From contig JAGVAD010000007.1 of the NCBI GenBank assembly GCA_020060465.1, positions 1 to 64,000 on the forward strand: DNA of 64,000 bases, in the 5' to 3' direction. Source of the stretch: Anaerolineales bacterium (lineage in GTDB: Bacteria > Chloroflexota > Anaerolineae > Anaerolineales > UBA4823). This document shows, piece after piece, positions 45,260 to 53,920 of this stretch. Under the pieces are notes generated by a model. The model searched no databases and was not told the origin of the DNA. It was given only the letters and a program-made list of their open reading frames with translations. The position numbers and the translations under genes were made by a program. Every line of letters starts with the position of its first letter. The stretch's first letter is position 1.

Positions 45260-46930
45260 TCATCGAATCAGTGCGCGCACTTCCTCTTGAAGTTCATCGC
45301 TCATAAACTCGCCTTTTTGCAGCAGCGTTTGCACCTGACCGCGCAGACGTTCCTTCTCTTCAGGGGTGAGTTCCTTGGCGGTGACCACAATCACCGGTAT
45401 GGGCGCGGTGGCGGTGTCGGCTTTGAGCGCATCCAGCACGGCAAACCCATCCATTTCGGGCATCATCAGATCCAGGATGACCAGGTCCGGTAGTTCCTTG
45501 CGCGCAATCTCTAGCGCCTGCCGCCCGTTAGCCGCCTCATGGAGAGTGTAATTGCCCTGCGCCTGCAAGATGCGCCGGATCAGCCGCCGCGCTTCCTCTG
45601 TGTCATCCACAATCAGTACTGTGGGGAAACGATCATCGGTGACTTTGCTTAAGGCGGCCAGCAAGCCCTCCTGTGGGAATTCTGCCGCCTGGCTCGAAAG
45701 CACAACATTGCGCGCCCAACCCTCGCCCAGGATGAGGCGTTCGATGGGCATGGTATGCCCGGTGCAGTTGACGACAATCACTTCGTCCGGGCGGATTGAA
45801 CCGTTACGCGCCAGTTTGATCAGACCAGCGAAAGCCACCGCCGCGGCCGGTTCCACCGAAAGCCCTTCCATTTTCGCCAGAATGTGCATGGCGCGAAAAG
45901 TTTCTTCGTCGCTCACACTTTCGAAGAGACCGCCGCCGTTGCTCAACATGCGTTGCCGCAGCAGGGTATAGGTGCGCCCTGGGTCGCCGGTGGAGAGCGT
46001 GGCAATGTGCGTGCGCGGCGAGGTCACTGGTTCGGCGGTGTCGCGTCCTTCTTTCCAGGCATGCACCATTGGCGCGCAGCCTTCGGTTTGGATGCCCGCA
46101 ATCGCCGGCGTCTTCTCGATCAACCCCATTCGGAACAGTTCATGAAAGCCTTTCTGCACCCCTAATGGTCCCAGCCCGCCGCTGACGGATTGAAAATACC
46201 AATCTGGGGCGCGGAAACCTACCAACTGGTCGCCGCGCTCTGCCTCCGGTTGCTGCTGCCAGAGCTGCTCGCAGATTTCGAAGGCGATGGTCTTCATCGC
46301 TTCCACTGAAGGGATGGAACGCGCCCCGCGCTCCAGGTACAGATTTCGTTGGCGGGCGTATTCCGCTGCTACTTTCTTCGCCTGGTCATAGGAAGCGGTC
46401 ACTTTGACCACTTGCGTGCCATAAAGCGCCACTTCACGCATCTTCTCGGCTGGCACCAGGCTGGTGAGAAACGCCCATAGTTTGATGCCTGCCCGCGCGG
46501 CATAGGCGGAATAAGCCATGGCAACATTGCCGGTGGAGGCTAACACCACTTCGGTGACGCCAGCCTCCTTCAGGGCGGCGATGTTCACCGCGCCCTGGCG
46601 GTCTTTGAATGACGCCGTTGGTCCCTGGCGCTCATCTTTGATATAGATATTGGGGCAACCCAGCATCATGCCCAGGTTGACCGCCCGGATGAGCGGTGTG
46701 CCGCCCTCGCCCATAGAGAGATCGGGGTTGTAGCGCAGCGTGGGCAAGAGCTCACGATAGCGCCATAGCTCAAATGGCCGACGGGCGAGAATCTTCGGCC
46801 ATTTGGCTGCAATCATCTCGTAATCGTAGCGCGCCTCTAACCACTGGCTTTGGCAAGCCGGACAATTAAGCAGGCTCGGTGCGTAGGGGGTGTTCTGGCC
46901 GCAATCCAGACACACAGCTTGAATACTCAT
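45260..46930 (-). CDS. threonine synthase fused to a receiver domain
   Basis: 556 residues. Residues 1-30 form a zinc-ribbon-like start with C7, C10, C23 and C26. Residues about 50-415 are a PLP threonine synthase with GEGGTPLIRA, the PLP lysine K109 in TASFKDRQ, STGNVAMAYSAYAA and VVNCTGHT. Residues about 435-556 are a complete CheY-like receiver: V441-D-D, phospho-acceptor D487 in VILDLMMPEMDG, T517 and K539. The two parts share one unbroken frame. The fusion would let phosphorylation alter threonine formation, or let the enzyme sequester phosphate. It is followed by the EamA gene and lies 117 nt downstream of the giant sensor kinase. Confidence 0.93.
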   Translation of the reverse strand: MSIQAVCLDCGQNTPYAPSLLNCPACQSQWLEARYDYEMIAAKWPKILARRPFELWRYRELLPTLRYNPDLSMGEGGTPLIRAVNLGMMLGCPNIYIKDERQGPTASFKDRQGAVNIAALKEAGVTEVVLASTGNVAMAYSAYAARAGIKLWAFLTSLVPAEKMREVALYGTQVVKVTASYDQAKKVAAEYARQRNLYLERGARSIPSVEAMKTIAFEICEQLWQQQPEAERGDQLVGFRAPDWYFQSVSGGLGPLGVQKGFHELFRMGLIEKTPAIAGIQTEGCAPMVHAWKEGRDTAEPVTSPRTHIATLSTGDPGRTYTLLRQRMLSNGGGLFESVSDEETFRAMHILAKMEGLSVEPAAAVAFAGLIKLARNGSIRPDEVIVVNCTGHTMPIERLILGEGWARNVVLSSQAAEFPQEGLLAALSKVTDDRFPTVLIVDDTEEARRLIRRILQAQGNYTLHEAANGRQALEIARKELPDLVILDLMMPEMDGFAVLDALKADTATAPIPVIVVTAKELTPEEKERLRGQVQTLLQKGEFMSDELQEEVRALIR

Positions 46931-47047
46931 AAAATATGACGCGTCTCCTTATTTGACAATTGTTTTCATTACCCGAATGCGCCGCTCAGAATCCTCTGGC
47001 GGCGGCTGTTTGATCTCCAACAGCAGATCATGAATAGATCAGCGCAC

Positions 47048-50000
47048 TCACGCCTGGCTACGCAAACGCTCCAGCGCCTGCACCAGATCGTCTTCCAGGA
47101 TGGGCTTGAGCAAATAGTCAGCCGCGCCCAATTGGAAAGCGCGCTCTTGTTCGGCAGCCAGGCTACAAACGATCACCGGAATATGGCGCGTATCTGGGTC
47201 GGCTTTCAAGGCTTCCAACACTTGCCAGCCGTTGATTTCGACGAGCTGATCGTTGCCATTCTCCTTCTCTGGCGGCTTGCCTGACCGTTTCGTGCTGGCG
47301 ACATCGAGTGTGATGGCGAAGGGTTGCATCCGCCGCGCCGCCGCCGCCACCTGATCGAGTCCCGCCATGGAGATCACTGCGTAATGATGCTTGGTCAAAT
47401 AGCGGCGGTATAGCTCGGCCACCTGCGGCTCGCTATCCACAGCCAAGATCAACATTGTATTATTGCTGCTCTCGGTCGGCGTGTTGATGGGTGGAGACGG
47501 CGTGGCGCTGGAGGTTGACTTCGGCGCCGCGCTTTGCGTCTCGTTGGGGGTTGGCTGCAAGGCCGCCTCGGATTCATTCTTTTGTGCGCCAGCCTGGCTT
47601 GTTTCTTGTTGTTTGACCGGCAATGTGAAGAAGAAGGTGCTGCCTTTGCCCAGCTCGCTGTGCAAATCTATGCGCCCGCCATGCATCCGTATCAGGTGAT
47701 GACAAATGGACAGTCCTAATCCGGAGCCGCCTGTCTTACGCGTGAGCGAACCATCCACCTGTGAGAAGGGCTGGAAGAGTTTGGTTTGATCCTCCGCGGC
47801 GATGCCTGGGCCGGTGTCAATCACGCGCACAATCACCTCGTCGCCTTGCGGCGAGGTTTCCGCTTCTACTGTGATCGAGCCTTCTTCGGTGAACTTAGCC
47901 GCATTGGATAACAGATTGATCAGCACCTGGCGAATCTTCATCGAATCAATGCGCACTGGCGGCAAATCGGGGGCGATGCGTGTGTGTAATTGAATCGGCT
48001 TATCCTTTACCAGTCCAATGGTGGTAGACATCACCGAACGAATGATTTCACCCAGGTTTACATTCTCCTCAAAGGTCAGATCCATCTTTCCGGCCTCGAT
48101 GCGCGACAGGTCGAGAACGTCGTTGATCAGCCCCAGCAGATGCTGACCAGAGTTGTAGATGGCGGTCAAATCTTGCGTCTGCTGCTCAGTGATCGGCCCG
48201 TCTATGCCTTTCAGAATCACCTTTGAGAAGCCGATGATGGAGTTCAGCGGAGTGCGCAGTTCATGGCTCATGTTCGCCAGGAATTGCGTTTTCAGACGGT
48301 CAGCCTCGCGGATTTCCTCCATAGCCTTCTGGGTCAGCTTATAGGCGCGGGCGTTTTCAATTGCCACGCCCACTTGCTGACCGATTGCTTCTACCAGCGC
48401 CAGCCGGGAAGGTGAAACCAGCCGTTCTTCCACGTTAAACGCGCATACTGTGCCCAGTCGCACGCCTTTCGAAACCAGCGGAGCGCCCAGATAGGAGCGA
48501 AAACCCATAACTTGTGGGCCGCGTAAAGCGGCTTCTAAAACGGTTTCATCCGCAAAGCGCTGTTTCAACTCTTGCGGCGGATCGAACACATCCGGCGCGT
48601 AGATCGTCTCGCCGCGGCGGTACACCATGTCGCAGACCGTGCCGCCCAGACCGCGGTGCGTCAGCGCCTCCACCATCTCCGGTGGTAAATCGCGATGCAC
48701 AGCCAGAACCAGTTCTTGGGTGTCGGGATCAGCGATGCTGATCAGGCCGCTGCTGAATTCAATGGCTTCCAAAACTCGTTCCAGGATTTCGCCCAGCACG
48801 CTGTCCAAATCCAGAGTGCGGCTCACCGCACTGATGACCTGGTTGAGCGTGTTCAACTCCTCGTTGCGCTGGCGCGTCTCATCCAGCAGGCGCAAACTCT
48901 CCACCGCCACCGCCGCCTGGCCGGCCAGGGAAGACAGTCGGCGCACTTCATGTTCGGGAAAGCCCGTCGTCTGCCCATACACTGCCACCAAATGGCCGAT
49001 CCAGCGCCCGGAAACGTTGAGCGGGGCGAACAGCAGGCTGCGACCGCCCATCTGTTCCACAAAAATGCGCCGCGCGTTGTCGTCCAGACGCGGGTCGCTG
49101 GAGGCGTCCATCACTGTTGTGGTTCGCTCCGCGTCCAGCAGGAGGCTGACTGTCTTCGCTTCGCTCATGGGGAATTCGGGCATTTGCGGCAGAGAAGCGT
49201 TCTTGGAGGCCCATTGCGTGATTGGTGTCATGCGCGAGGGGCGCTCGCCGCGCACCCACGGGCGGTCGAACAGGTTTAGCGCGATGTTGGCCGCATTGAC
49301 ATGTCCGAGGATGGTGTGCTGGCGCAACACGGTCAGAATATCTTCGTATGTGCTGGCCGAGTTCAGGCGGGCGCTGGCTTGATACTGCGCTTCGGTTTCG
49401 GCCAGGTTCGCCTGCACCTGAGCGAACAAATCATCCCGCGCCAGCGTGTTGGCCAGGGCGGAAGCCGCCGTCTGCAAGGCGGCGATCTCATCGCTCGACC
49501 ACCGGCGGTCAAAATCTATCTGTTCGAAAGCCAGGCAGCCAGGGATTTCGTGCCGCCCGGCGATAGCGAAATGCAGCGTAGAGCGCGCTCCTAACGCCTG
49601 GAAGGTCTCGATCTCCTCCGCTGGCGCGTCTTTGGTGAGCGAGGTAGCATACCCCTGGCTGCGCAATTGCATCATCCATGGCGAGTGGGCGCGGATGGGA
49701 AAACGGCGCATCAAGGGGTTGCTCAATTGCGATGGGACCTGTGGCGCACGCCACTCGGCGATCAAGCGCCAATACGCCCCGCCCAGGTCGGCTTGCGTCT
49801 CCAGGTAATGCACCCGGCTGCATTGGGCGGCCTGCCCAAGCAATTCAAGCACCTCGCTGAGGGCGGCGACGCCGCGCTCGGTCAGCACCGCCACCGCCTG
49901 GGCGACGTTCTTTTGGTAACGTTCGGAGATTTGCAATGCATCACGCGCTTTCTGGGTTTGCTCGAACAGGCGCGTGTTTTCAATCATCACACCCACTTGC

Positions 50001-51157
50001 TGACCAATGGCTTCGATCAACTTGATGCGCGCTTCAGGAATGGGTTTCACCGCCGAATTGAACACGCACACCGTGCCCAGGCGCTCCCCCTTCGAAATCA
50101 GCGGGACGCCCAGATATGAACGATACCCAACGGAAAGGGGCCTTTGCAGCGCCGCCTCCAACACGCCTGGTTCAAATTTCTGTTGGTGCAGTTCTGGCGA
50201 GGGGGCGCTCAAATCGGGAAGATACAGAGTCCGACCTTGCCGGTACACCAGGTCGCACACGGTGCCATCCAATCCGTTGGCGGTCAGCCCTTGCAACATG
50301 GTCGCGGGTAAATTGCGCTGCACTGCCAGATACAAGCGGTTGGCAGATGCCTCAGCGGTTGAAGACTCGGTCAGGCTGATCAGCCCGCCTTCATAGTCAA
50401 CTGCTTGCATGACCCGCTGTAAAATTTCCTCCAACAGTTGATGGAACTCCAACGTCTGGCTGGCGACGCTGGTGATCTGGTTGATGGTGGTCAGCTCTTC
50501 GTTGCGCAGGCGGGCTTCTTCAAACAGGCGGGCGTTTTCCAACGCCAGCGTAAGCTGGTCAGTTACCTGCTCCACCAACAGCAATTCGTCATCGCTCCAG
50601 CGGCGCTGGGCGTCTTCATCCAAAACTTCCAGCAACAATGCCTGAACGTCTGTCTGTGATTCAGCCGTTGCACCGCTTAGAAGTTTACCGTAAGCCAGCA
50701 CTGCGGGTTGGTCGGGGCTGGCTGGCTGGGCGATGGGGCGACCCTGTTTCAGGCTCTCATAGGGTAGCGGAGTGAGGGGCTGCCCGGCCGGTTGCGTAAG
50801 ATCTCCTTCTTGTGAGGCGACGCCTTGCTGCGCCAGTGGGAGAATGACGAGCTCTTTGCCCGTCGGCGGAGGAATGGGCGGTGTTTCAATCGGCGCGGCT
50901 TCTTTCGAAGGTGCAGGCGGCGGAAAGGTCGGCGGCGCCGGAGACAGCGCGGTAGATGGCGCAGAGGGTGGCCTGGCGGCGATTTTGGGAGTTGTTATGG
51001 TGGGCGTCGCCGAGAGGGGTTTCACTCGCTCGCTTTGCCCATCGCCGGGCGGCGCGCTGGGCAGGCGATCCAGGCCCTCGAATAGCCCTTGGATTCGCTC
51101 GCTGGAACGCTTTTTCGGCCGACCAGGCTCAGGCGGCTTCTTGGCGCTATTGGACAT
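47048..51157 (-). CDS. multi-GAF hybrid histidine kinase
   Basis: 1369 residues, no membrane segment. Order: Pro-rich disordered tail (1-150), a partial GAF (168-212), four GAF domains (about 225-400, 425-580, 590-760 and 775-940), HisKA with H965 (ANMSHELRTP), HATPase_c with N1085, DTGPG (1114-1118) and GSGLGLS (1144-1150), a Pro/Ser linker, and a receiver (1235-1369) with D1241, D1285 and K1351. GAF 225-400 and 775-940 are close paralogues. The receiver carries a long insert (about 1287-1307) after its phospho-acceptor. It is the only recognisable signalling enzyme in the operon, so it probably collects input from the GAF membrane proteins. It overlaps parA by 11 nt. Confidence 0.94.
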   Translation of the reverse strand: MSNSAKKPPEPGRPKKRSSERIQGLFEGLDRLPSAPPGDGQSERVKPLSATPTITTPKIAARPPSAPSTALSPAPPTFPPPAPSKEAAPIETPPIPPPTGKELVILPLAQQGVASQEGDLTQPAGQPLTPLPYESLKQGRPIAQPASPDQPAVLAYGKLLSGATAESQTDVQALLLEVLDEDAQRRWSDDELLLVEQVTDQLTLALENARLFEEARLRNEELTTINQITSVASQTLEFHQLLEEILQRVMQAVDYEGGLISLTESSTAEASANRLYLAVQRNLPATMLQGLTANGLDGTVCDLVYRQGRTLYLPDLSAPSPELHQQKFEPGVLEAALQRPLSVGYRSYLGVPLISKGERLGTVCVFNSAVKPIPEARIKLIEAIGQQVGVMIENTRLFEQTQKARDALQISERYQKNVAQAVAVLTERGVAALSEVLELLGQAAQCSRVHYLETQADLGGAYWRLIAEWRAPQVPSQLSNPLMRRFPIRAHSPWMMQLRSQGYATSLTKDAPAEEIETFQALGARSTLHFAIAGRHEIPGCLAFEQIDFDRRWSSDEIAALQTAASALANTLARDDLFAQVQANLAETEAQYQASARLNSASTYEDILTVLRQHTILGHVNAANIALNLFDRPWVRGERPSRMTPITQWASKNASLPQMPEFPMSEAKTVSLLLDAERTTTVMDASSDPRLDDNARRIFVEQMGGRSLLFAPLNVSGRWIGHLVAVYGQTTGFPEHEVRRLSSLAGQAAVAVESLRLLDETRQRNEELNTLNQVISAVSRTLDLDSVLGEILERVLEAIEFSSGLISIADPDTQELVLAVHRDLPPEMVEALTHRGLGGTVCDMVYRRGETIYAPDVFDPPQELKQRFADETVLEAALRGPQVMGFRSYLGAPLVSKGVRLGTVCAFNVEERLVSPSRLALVEAIGQQVGVAIENARAYKLTQKAMEEIREADRLKTQFLANMSHELRTPLNSIIGFSKVILKGIDGPITEQQTQDLTAIYNSGQHLLGLINDVLDLSRIEAGKMDLTFEENVNLGEIIRSVMSTTIGLVKDKPIQLHTRIAPDLPPVRIDSMKIRQVLINLLSNAAKFTEEGSITVEAETSPQGDEVIVRVIDTGPGIAAEDQTKLFQPFSQVDGSLTRKTGGSGLGLSICHHLIRMHGGRIDLHSELGKGSTFFFTLPVKQQETSQAGAQKNESEAALQPTPNETQSAAPKSTSSATPSPPINTPTESSNNTMLILAVDSEPQVAELYRRYLTKHHYAVISMAGLDQVAAAARRMQPFAITLDVASTKRSGKPPEKENGNDQLVEINGWQVLEALKADPDTRHIPVIVCSLAAEQERAFQLGAADYLLKPILEDDLVQALERLRSQA

Positions 51158-52112
51158 AGGCGATCAACTCCTGGGCCAGGGTGTCATATTGCAAGGCGCT
51201 GCGGCTCTGGCTCTTGTGGTGCGTAATGGGTAAACCTTCGACGGCGCTCTCGCGCAGCTTGGTATCCACGGCAATCACGGTTTCGAAAACGCCTTCGCCA
51301 AAGGCAGCGCGAATCTGATCCGCGACGTCCCGATGAATGCGATTGCGCCGGTCGAACATGGTGATCAGGATGCGATAAGCCAGTTCTGGATTATAGCGGC
51401 TGCGCACCTGGCGGATGGTTTGCGTCATTGTTCGCAAGGCAAAGGCGGAGAAATATTCCGGTTGAGTGGGGATGATCAATAGATCTGCCGCCGCCAGAGC
51501 GTTCAGCGTAACTGCCCCCATGGAAGGTGGGCAATCGAGCAGGACAAAGTCATAGTGGATGGTTGGCGGTCGTAGCGCCCCGCCTGGGTTCGCGCCTGAT
51601 TGACGTAGTTCGCCCAGGAGGGCGCGGCGCAGGATCAATTCATAGTCCTGGCGCACCGGCAGGAAACGTTCAGCCACATCCATGCCGGCGTTGGATGGCA
51701 CCAAATCCAAACCGGGGATGTTGGTTTCGCGGCTCACGCTGAGCAGGGTAGCTGAGTTGAATAACACGTCAGTAATGGAGCCGCGCACTCGCCCCGGATC
51801 TTTGCCCAGCGCCAGGGTCAAATTGGCCTGGGCGTCCAGATCAACCACCAACACTTCCTGTTCGTGGTTGACCAATGCGCCAGCCAGCGAAACCACACTG
51901 GTGGTCTTGGCTACGCCGCCTTTCTGATTTGCAACGGCGATCACATACGGACGATCCAGGCGCGGTTTCGCTCCGCCCGGAACTGCTTCCTGCGCGGCTG
52001 CCAGGGTTTCCTGCGGAAACTCCTGTTCGGAAATTGTTTCAGCCGGCTCATCGTCGTTCAGGCGTTTACCACCGGCATCATGAGCGAAAAAATAAGGTTC
52101 TTGAAGGCTCAT
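51147..52112 (-). CDS. ParA-family ATPase
   Basis: 321 residues. The deviant Walker A is KGGVAKTT (64-71) and Walker B-type VLLDCPPSMG. The N-terminal 50 residues are an acidic extension. ParA proteins position chromosomes, plasmids or protein arrays such as chemoreceptors. No ParB or parS site is near. It overlaps the downstream kinase by 11 nt and the upstream GAF gene by 4 nt (ATGA), so it belongs to the sensor operon and may localise the GAF sensors or the kinase. Confidence 0.92.
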   Translation of the reverse strand: MSLQEPYFFAHDAGGKRLNDDEPAETISEQEFPQETLAAAQEAVPGGAKPRLDRPYVIAVANQKGGVAKTTSVVSLAGALVNHEQEVLVVDLDAQANLTLALGKDPGRVRGSITDVLFNSATLLSVSRETNIPGLDLVPSNAGMDVAERFLPVRQDYELILRRALLGELRQSGANPGGALRPPTIHYDFVLLDCPPSMGAVTLNALAAADLLIIPTQPEYFSAFALRTMTQTIRQVRSRYNPELAYRILITMFDRRNRIHRDVADQIRAAFGEGVFETVIAVDTKLRESAVEGLPITHHKSQSRSALQYDTLAQELIAYVQ

Positions 52113-53920
52113 GGGTTCTCTCCTCCTTGCGGCGTGCCAGAGGAAGGCGCACCGGCTTCAGGCGGTTGACGGCCATTTGTCCCGACTTCATTCTGTGAGG
52201 CGTCGGCTGCGGATGTCGGTTCGGTAGGGGCGGCTTGTAGCGGAGTCGCCTGCACCAATAACTGCGCCTGGCTGGCATGCAGGGCGCGGCGAAGTTCGTG
52301 CGCCGCAGTCTGCAAGATGGCGCGTGGATCATTCGAGGCGCGTATGCGGGCGGTGATTTCGCTGGTCAGGCGTTCGCGCTCGGCGCGACGGCGGGTTTCT
52401 TCGTATAGCCTCGCGCTTTCCAGCGCGGCGCTCAAACGGTTGCACAGGGTTTGCACCAGCTCAATTTCGCTGCGCGCCCACACGCCTGCCTCTTGCGGTT
52501 TACGCAAGCGCACTACGCCCATTGCTTGCTCGCGAATTTGGATAGGCGCGATCAGCGTGTAGGCGTCTGCCTGCACCACGCGTCCGCTCTGCTGAGCCTG
52601 TTTCATTTCAGGTGTCCATTCGTTGGCGATTGGTTGTACAGCACCCACTTCGGTTGCCAGGAAGCCTAATTCCGGCTGTGAGCGCAGCATCTGTCGCCAG
52701 CCTTCGCGGCTCAGGGCGCCATAAGCGCGTTGCAGCGATTCCATCGTCTTTTGGTGAGCGGCAAACAACTGAGCGTTGTCCATCGCGATGGCGGTCTGGT
52801 TTGCCAGGATACGCAGGGCGGTCAGTTCGTCGCTGGATGGCGCTCGCACAATCGTGTCTTGCAAATCCAAAACGCCCATCAGTTTATCGCCGGAGATCAA
52901 CGGCAATACGATCTCTGAACGAGTCATGGATAACTCTTCCAGCGCCAAATATTGCTCATCCGCGGAGACATCTGCCGCTACGCGCACCTGACGCGTCTTT
53001 GCCACGCTGGCGGCCATGCTGGGTTGGTCGAGCGGCAGCTCGAAACCTTTCTCAATTAAACGTCGGCCGGCTTCGGTGTTGGCTGCTCGCAGCGTCAGCT
53101 TTTTGCCGGTTTCATCCAGCAAATAGATACCCACATGGTAAAAGCCAAATCTACCGCTGATAAGATGAGCGATCTCGTCCAGCAATGCGTCCAAATCGCG
53201 GATCGAGGCTACGGCTGCGGCCACTTCGGCGGCGCTCTGTAACTGATTGGCGCGCTGTTCCAGGGCAGCAGTGCGCTCAGCGACGCGGCGCTCCAACACG
53301 GCCTGGGTTTCTTCCAACATCCGGTTGCTTTCCTCCAACCGGCGTTGGTTTTGCCAGGCGCGTTCCACTGCGGCGCGCAGGCTATCCATCGCCAACTGTA
53401 CGATGACGCTGATGCTCAACAATGCCGCCAACAGGCTTGCCCAACGACGGACAGGCGTCGAGACGGGGATCACTTGCGGCAGGAAAGTGTAATACTCGTT
53501 GAGCAACATACCCGTAGCCGCCAGCAGGCTTAAGGCAGTAACCCATTGAACATAGCGGCGTTCCAGCAGAAGACTGGCCAGCAGCACCATCACGATGGAG
53601 AACAACACATACGGACTGCTCAATCCGTCCTGGAAGAATGCCGGCAACACGGTTACCGTCCAGCCGGCGAACACGAACAGCAGGGCGGCTGAATGCAATT
53701 TTCCCCGACGCATCCATATCAGGGTGATGGCGATAATCAGTGTCATCGCAGCCACAGTGAGCAACACAATGGGCGATGAACCGCTCAACAGCAGCGTAAT
53801 TCCCAGGCCAATAGCAATCGCCAGCGAGGGCCAGGCGACAGCGTTCAGCAAGCCGGCGCGCCGGGTCAGTTCTTCATCCTCAAAAACTGGCGGTGAAAGC
53901 AGCCTTCTAATCCTCATCAT
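52109..53920 (-). CDS. membrane GAF-domain sensor without output domain (module copy A)
   Basis: 603 residues from the ATG at 53920, which overlaps the upstream gene by 14 nt. Order: six or so membrane helices (about 15-190) in a MASE-like block, a coiled coil (200-260), GAF 1 (about 262-420, with SADEQYLALEEL and ITRSEIVLPLISG-type strands), a second, diverged GAF (about 430-560), then a short helix ending RASNDPRAILQTAAHELRRAL and a Pro/Ala tail. No kinase, cyclase or phosphatase domain is present. It is a paralogue of the gene at 57850-59661, which has the same length and the same 14-nt overlap. Confidence 0.9.
   Translation of the reverse strand: MMRIRRLLSPPVFEDEELTRRAGLLNAVAWPSLAIAIGLGITLLLSGSSPIVLLTVAAMTLIIAITLIWMRRGKLHSAALLFVFAGWTVTVLPAFFQDGLSSPYVLFSIVMVLLASLLLERRYVQWVTALSLLAATGMLLNEYYTFLPQVIPVSTPVRRWASLLAALLSISVIVQLAMDSLRAAVERAWQNQRRLEESNRMLEETQAVLERRVAERTAALEQRANQLQSAAEVAAAVASIRDLDALLDEIAHLISGRFGFYHVGIYLLDETGKKLTLRAANTEAGRRLIEKGFELPLDQPSMAASVAKTRQVRVAADVSADEQYLALEELSMTRSEIVLPLISGDKLMGVLDLQDTIVRAPSSDELTALRILANQTAIAMDNAQLFAAHQKTMESLQRAYGALSREGWRQMLRSQPELGFLATEVGAVQPIANEWTPEMKQAQQSGRVVQADAYTLIAPIQIREQAMGVVRLRKPQEAGVWARSEIELVQTLCNRLSAALESARLYEETRRRAERERLTSEITARIRASNDPRAILQTAAHELRRALHASQAQLLVQATPLQAAPTEPTSAADASQNEVGTNGRQPPEAGAPSSGTPQGGENP

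Noticed and set aside
46931-47047. Protein-like minus-strand reading frame in the gap between the giant kinase and threonine synthase (contains QPPPEDSERRIRVMK)
   Set aside because: It has no ATG start, and a TGA lies just upstream of the frame. It could be a remnant of a lost gene, but nothing supports a product.
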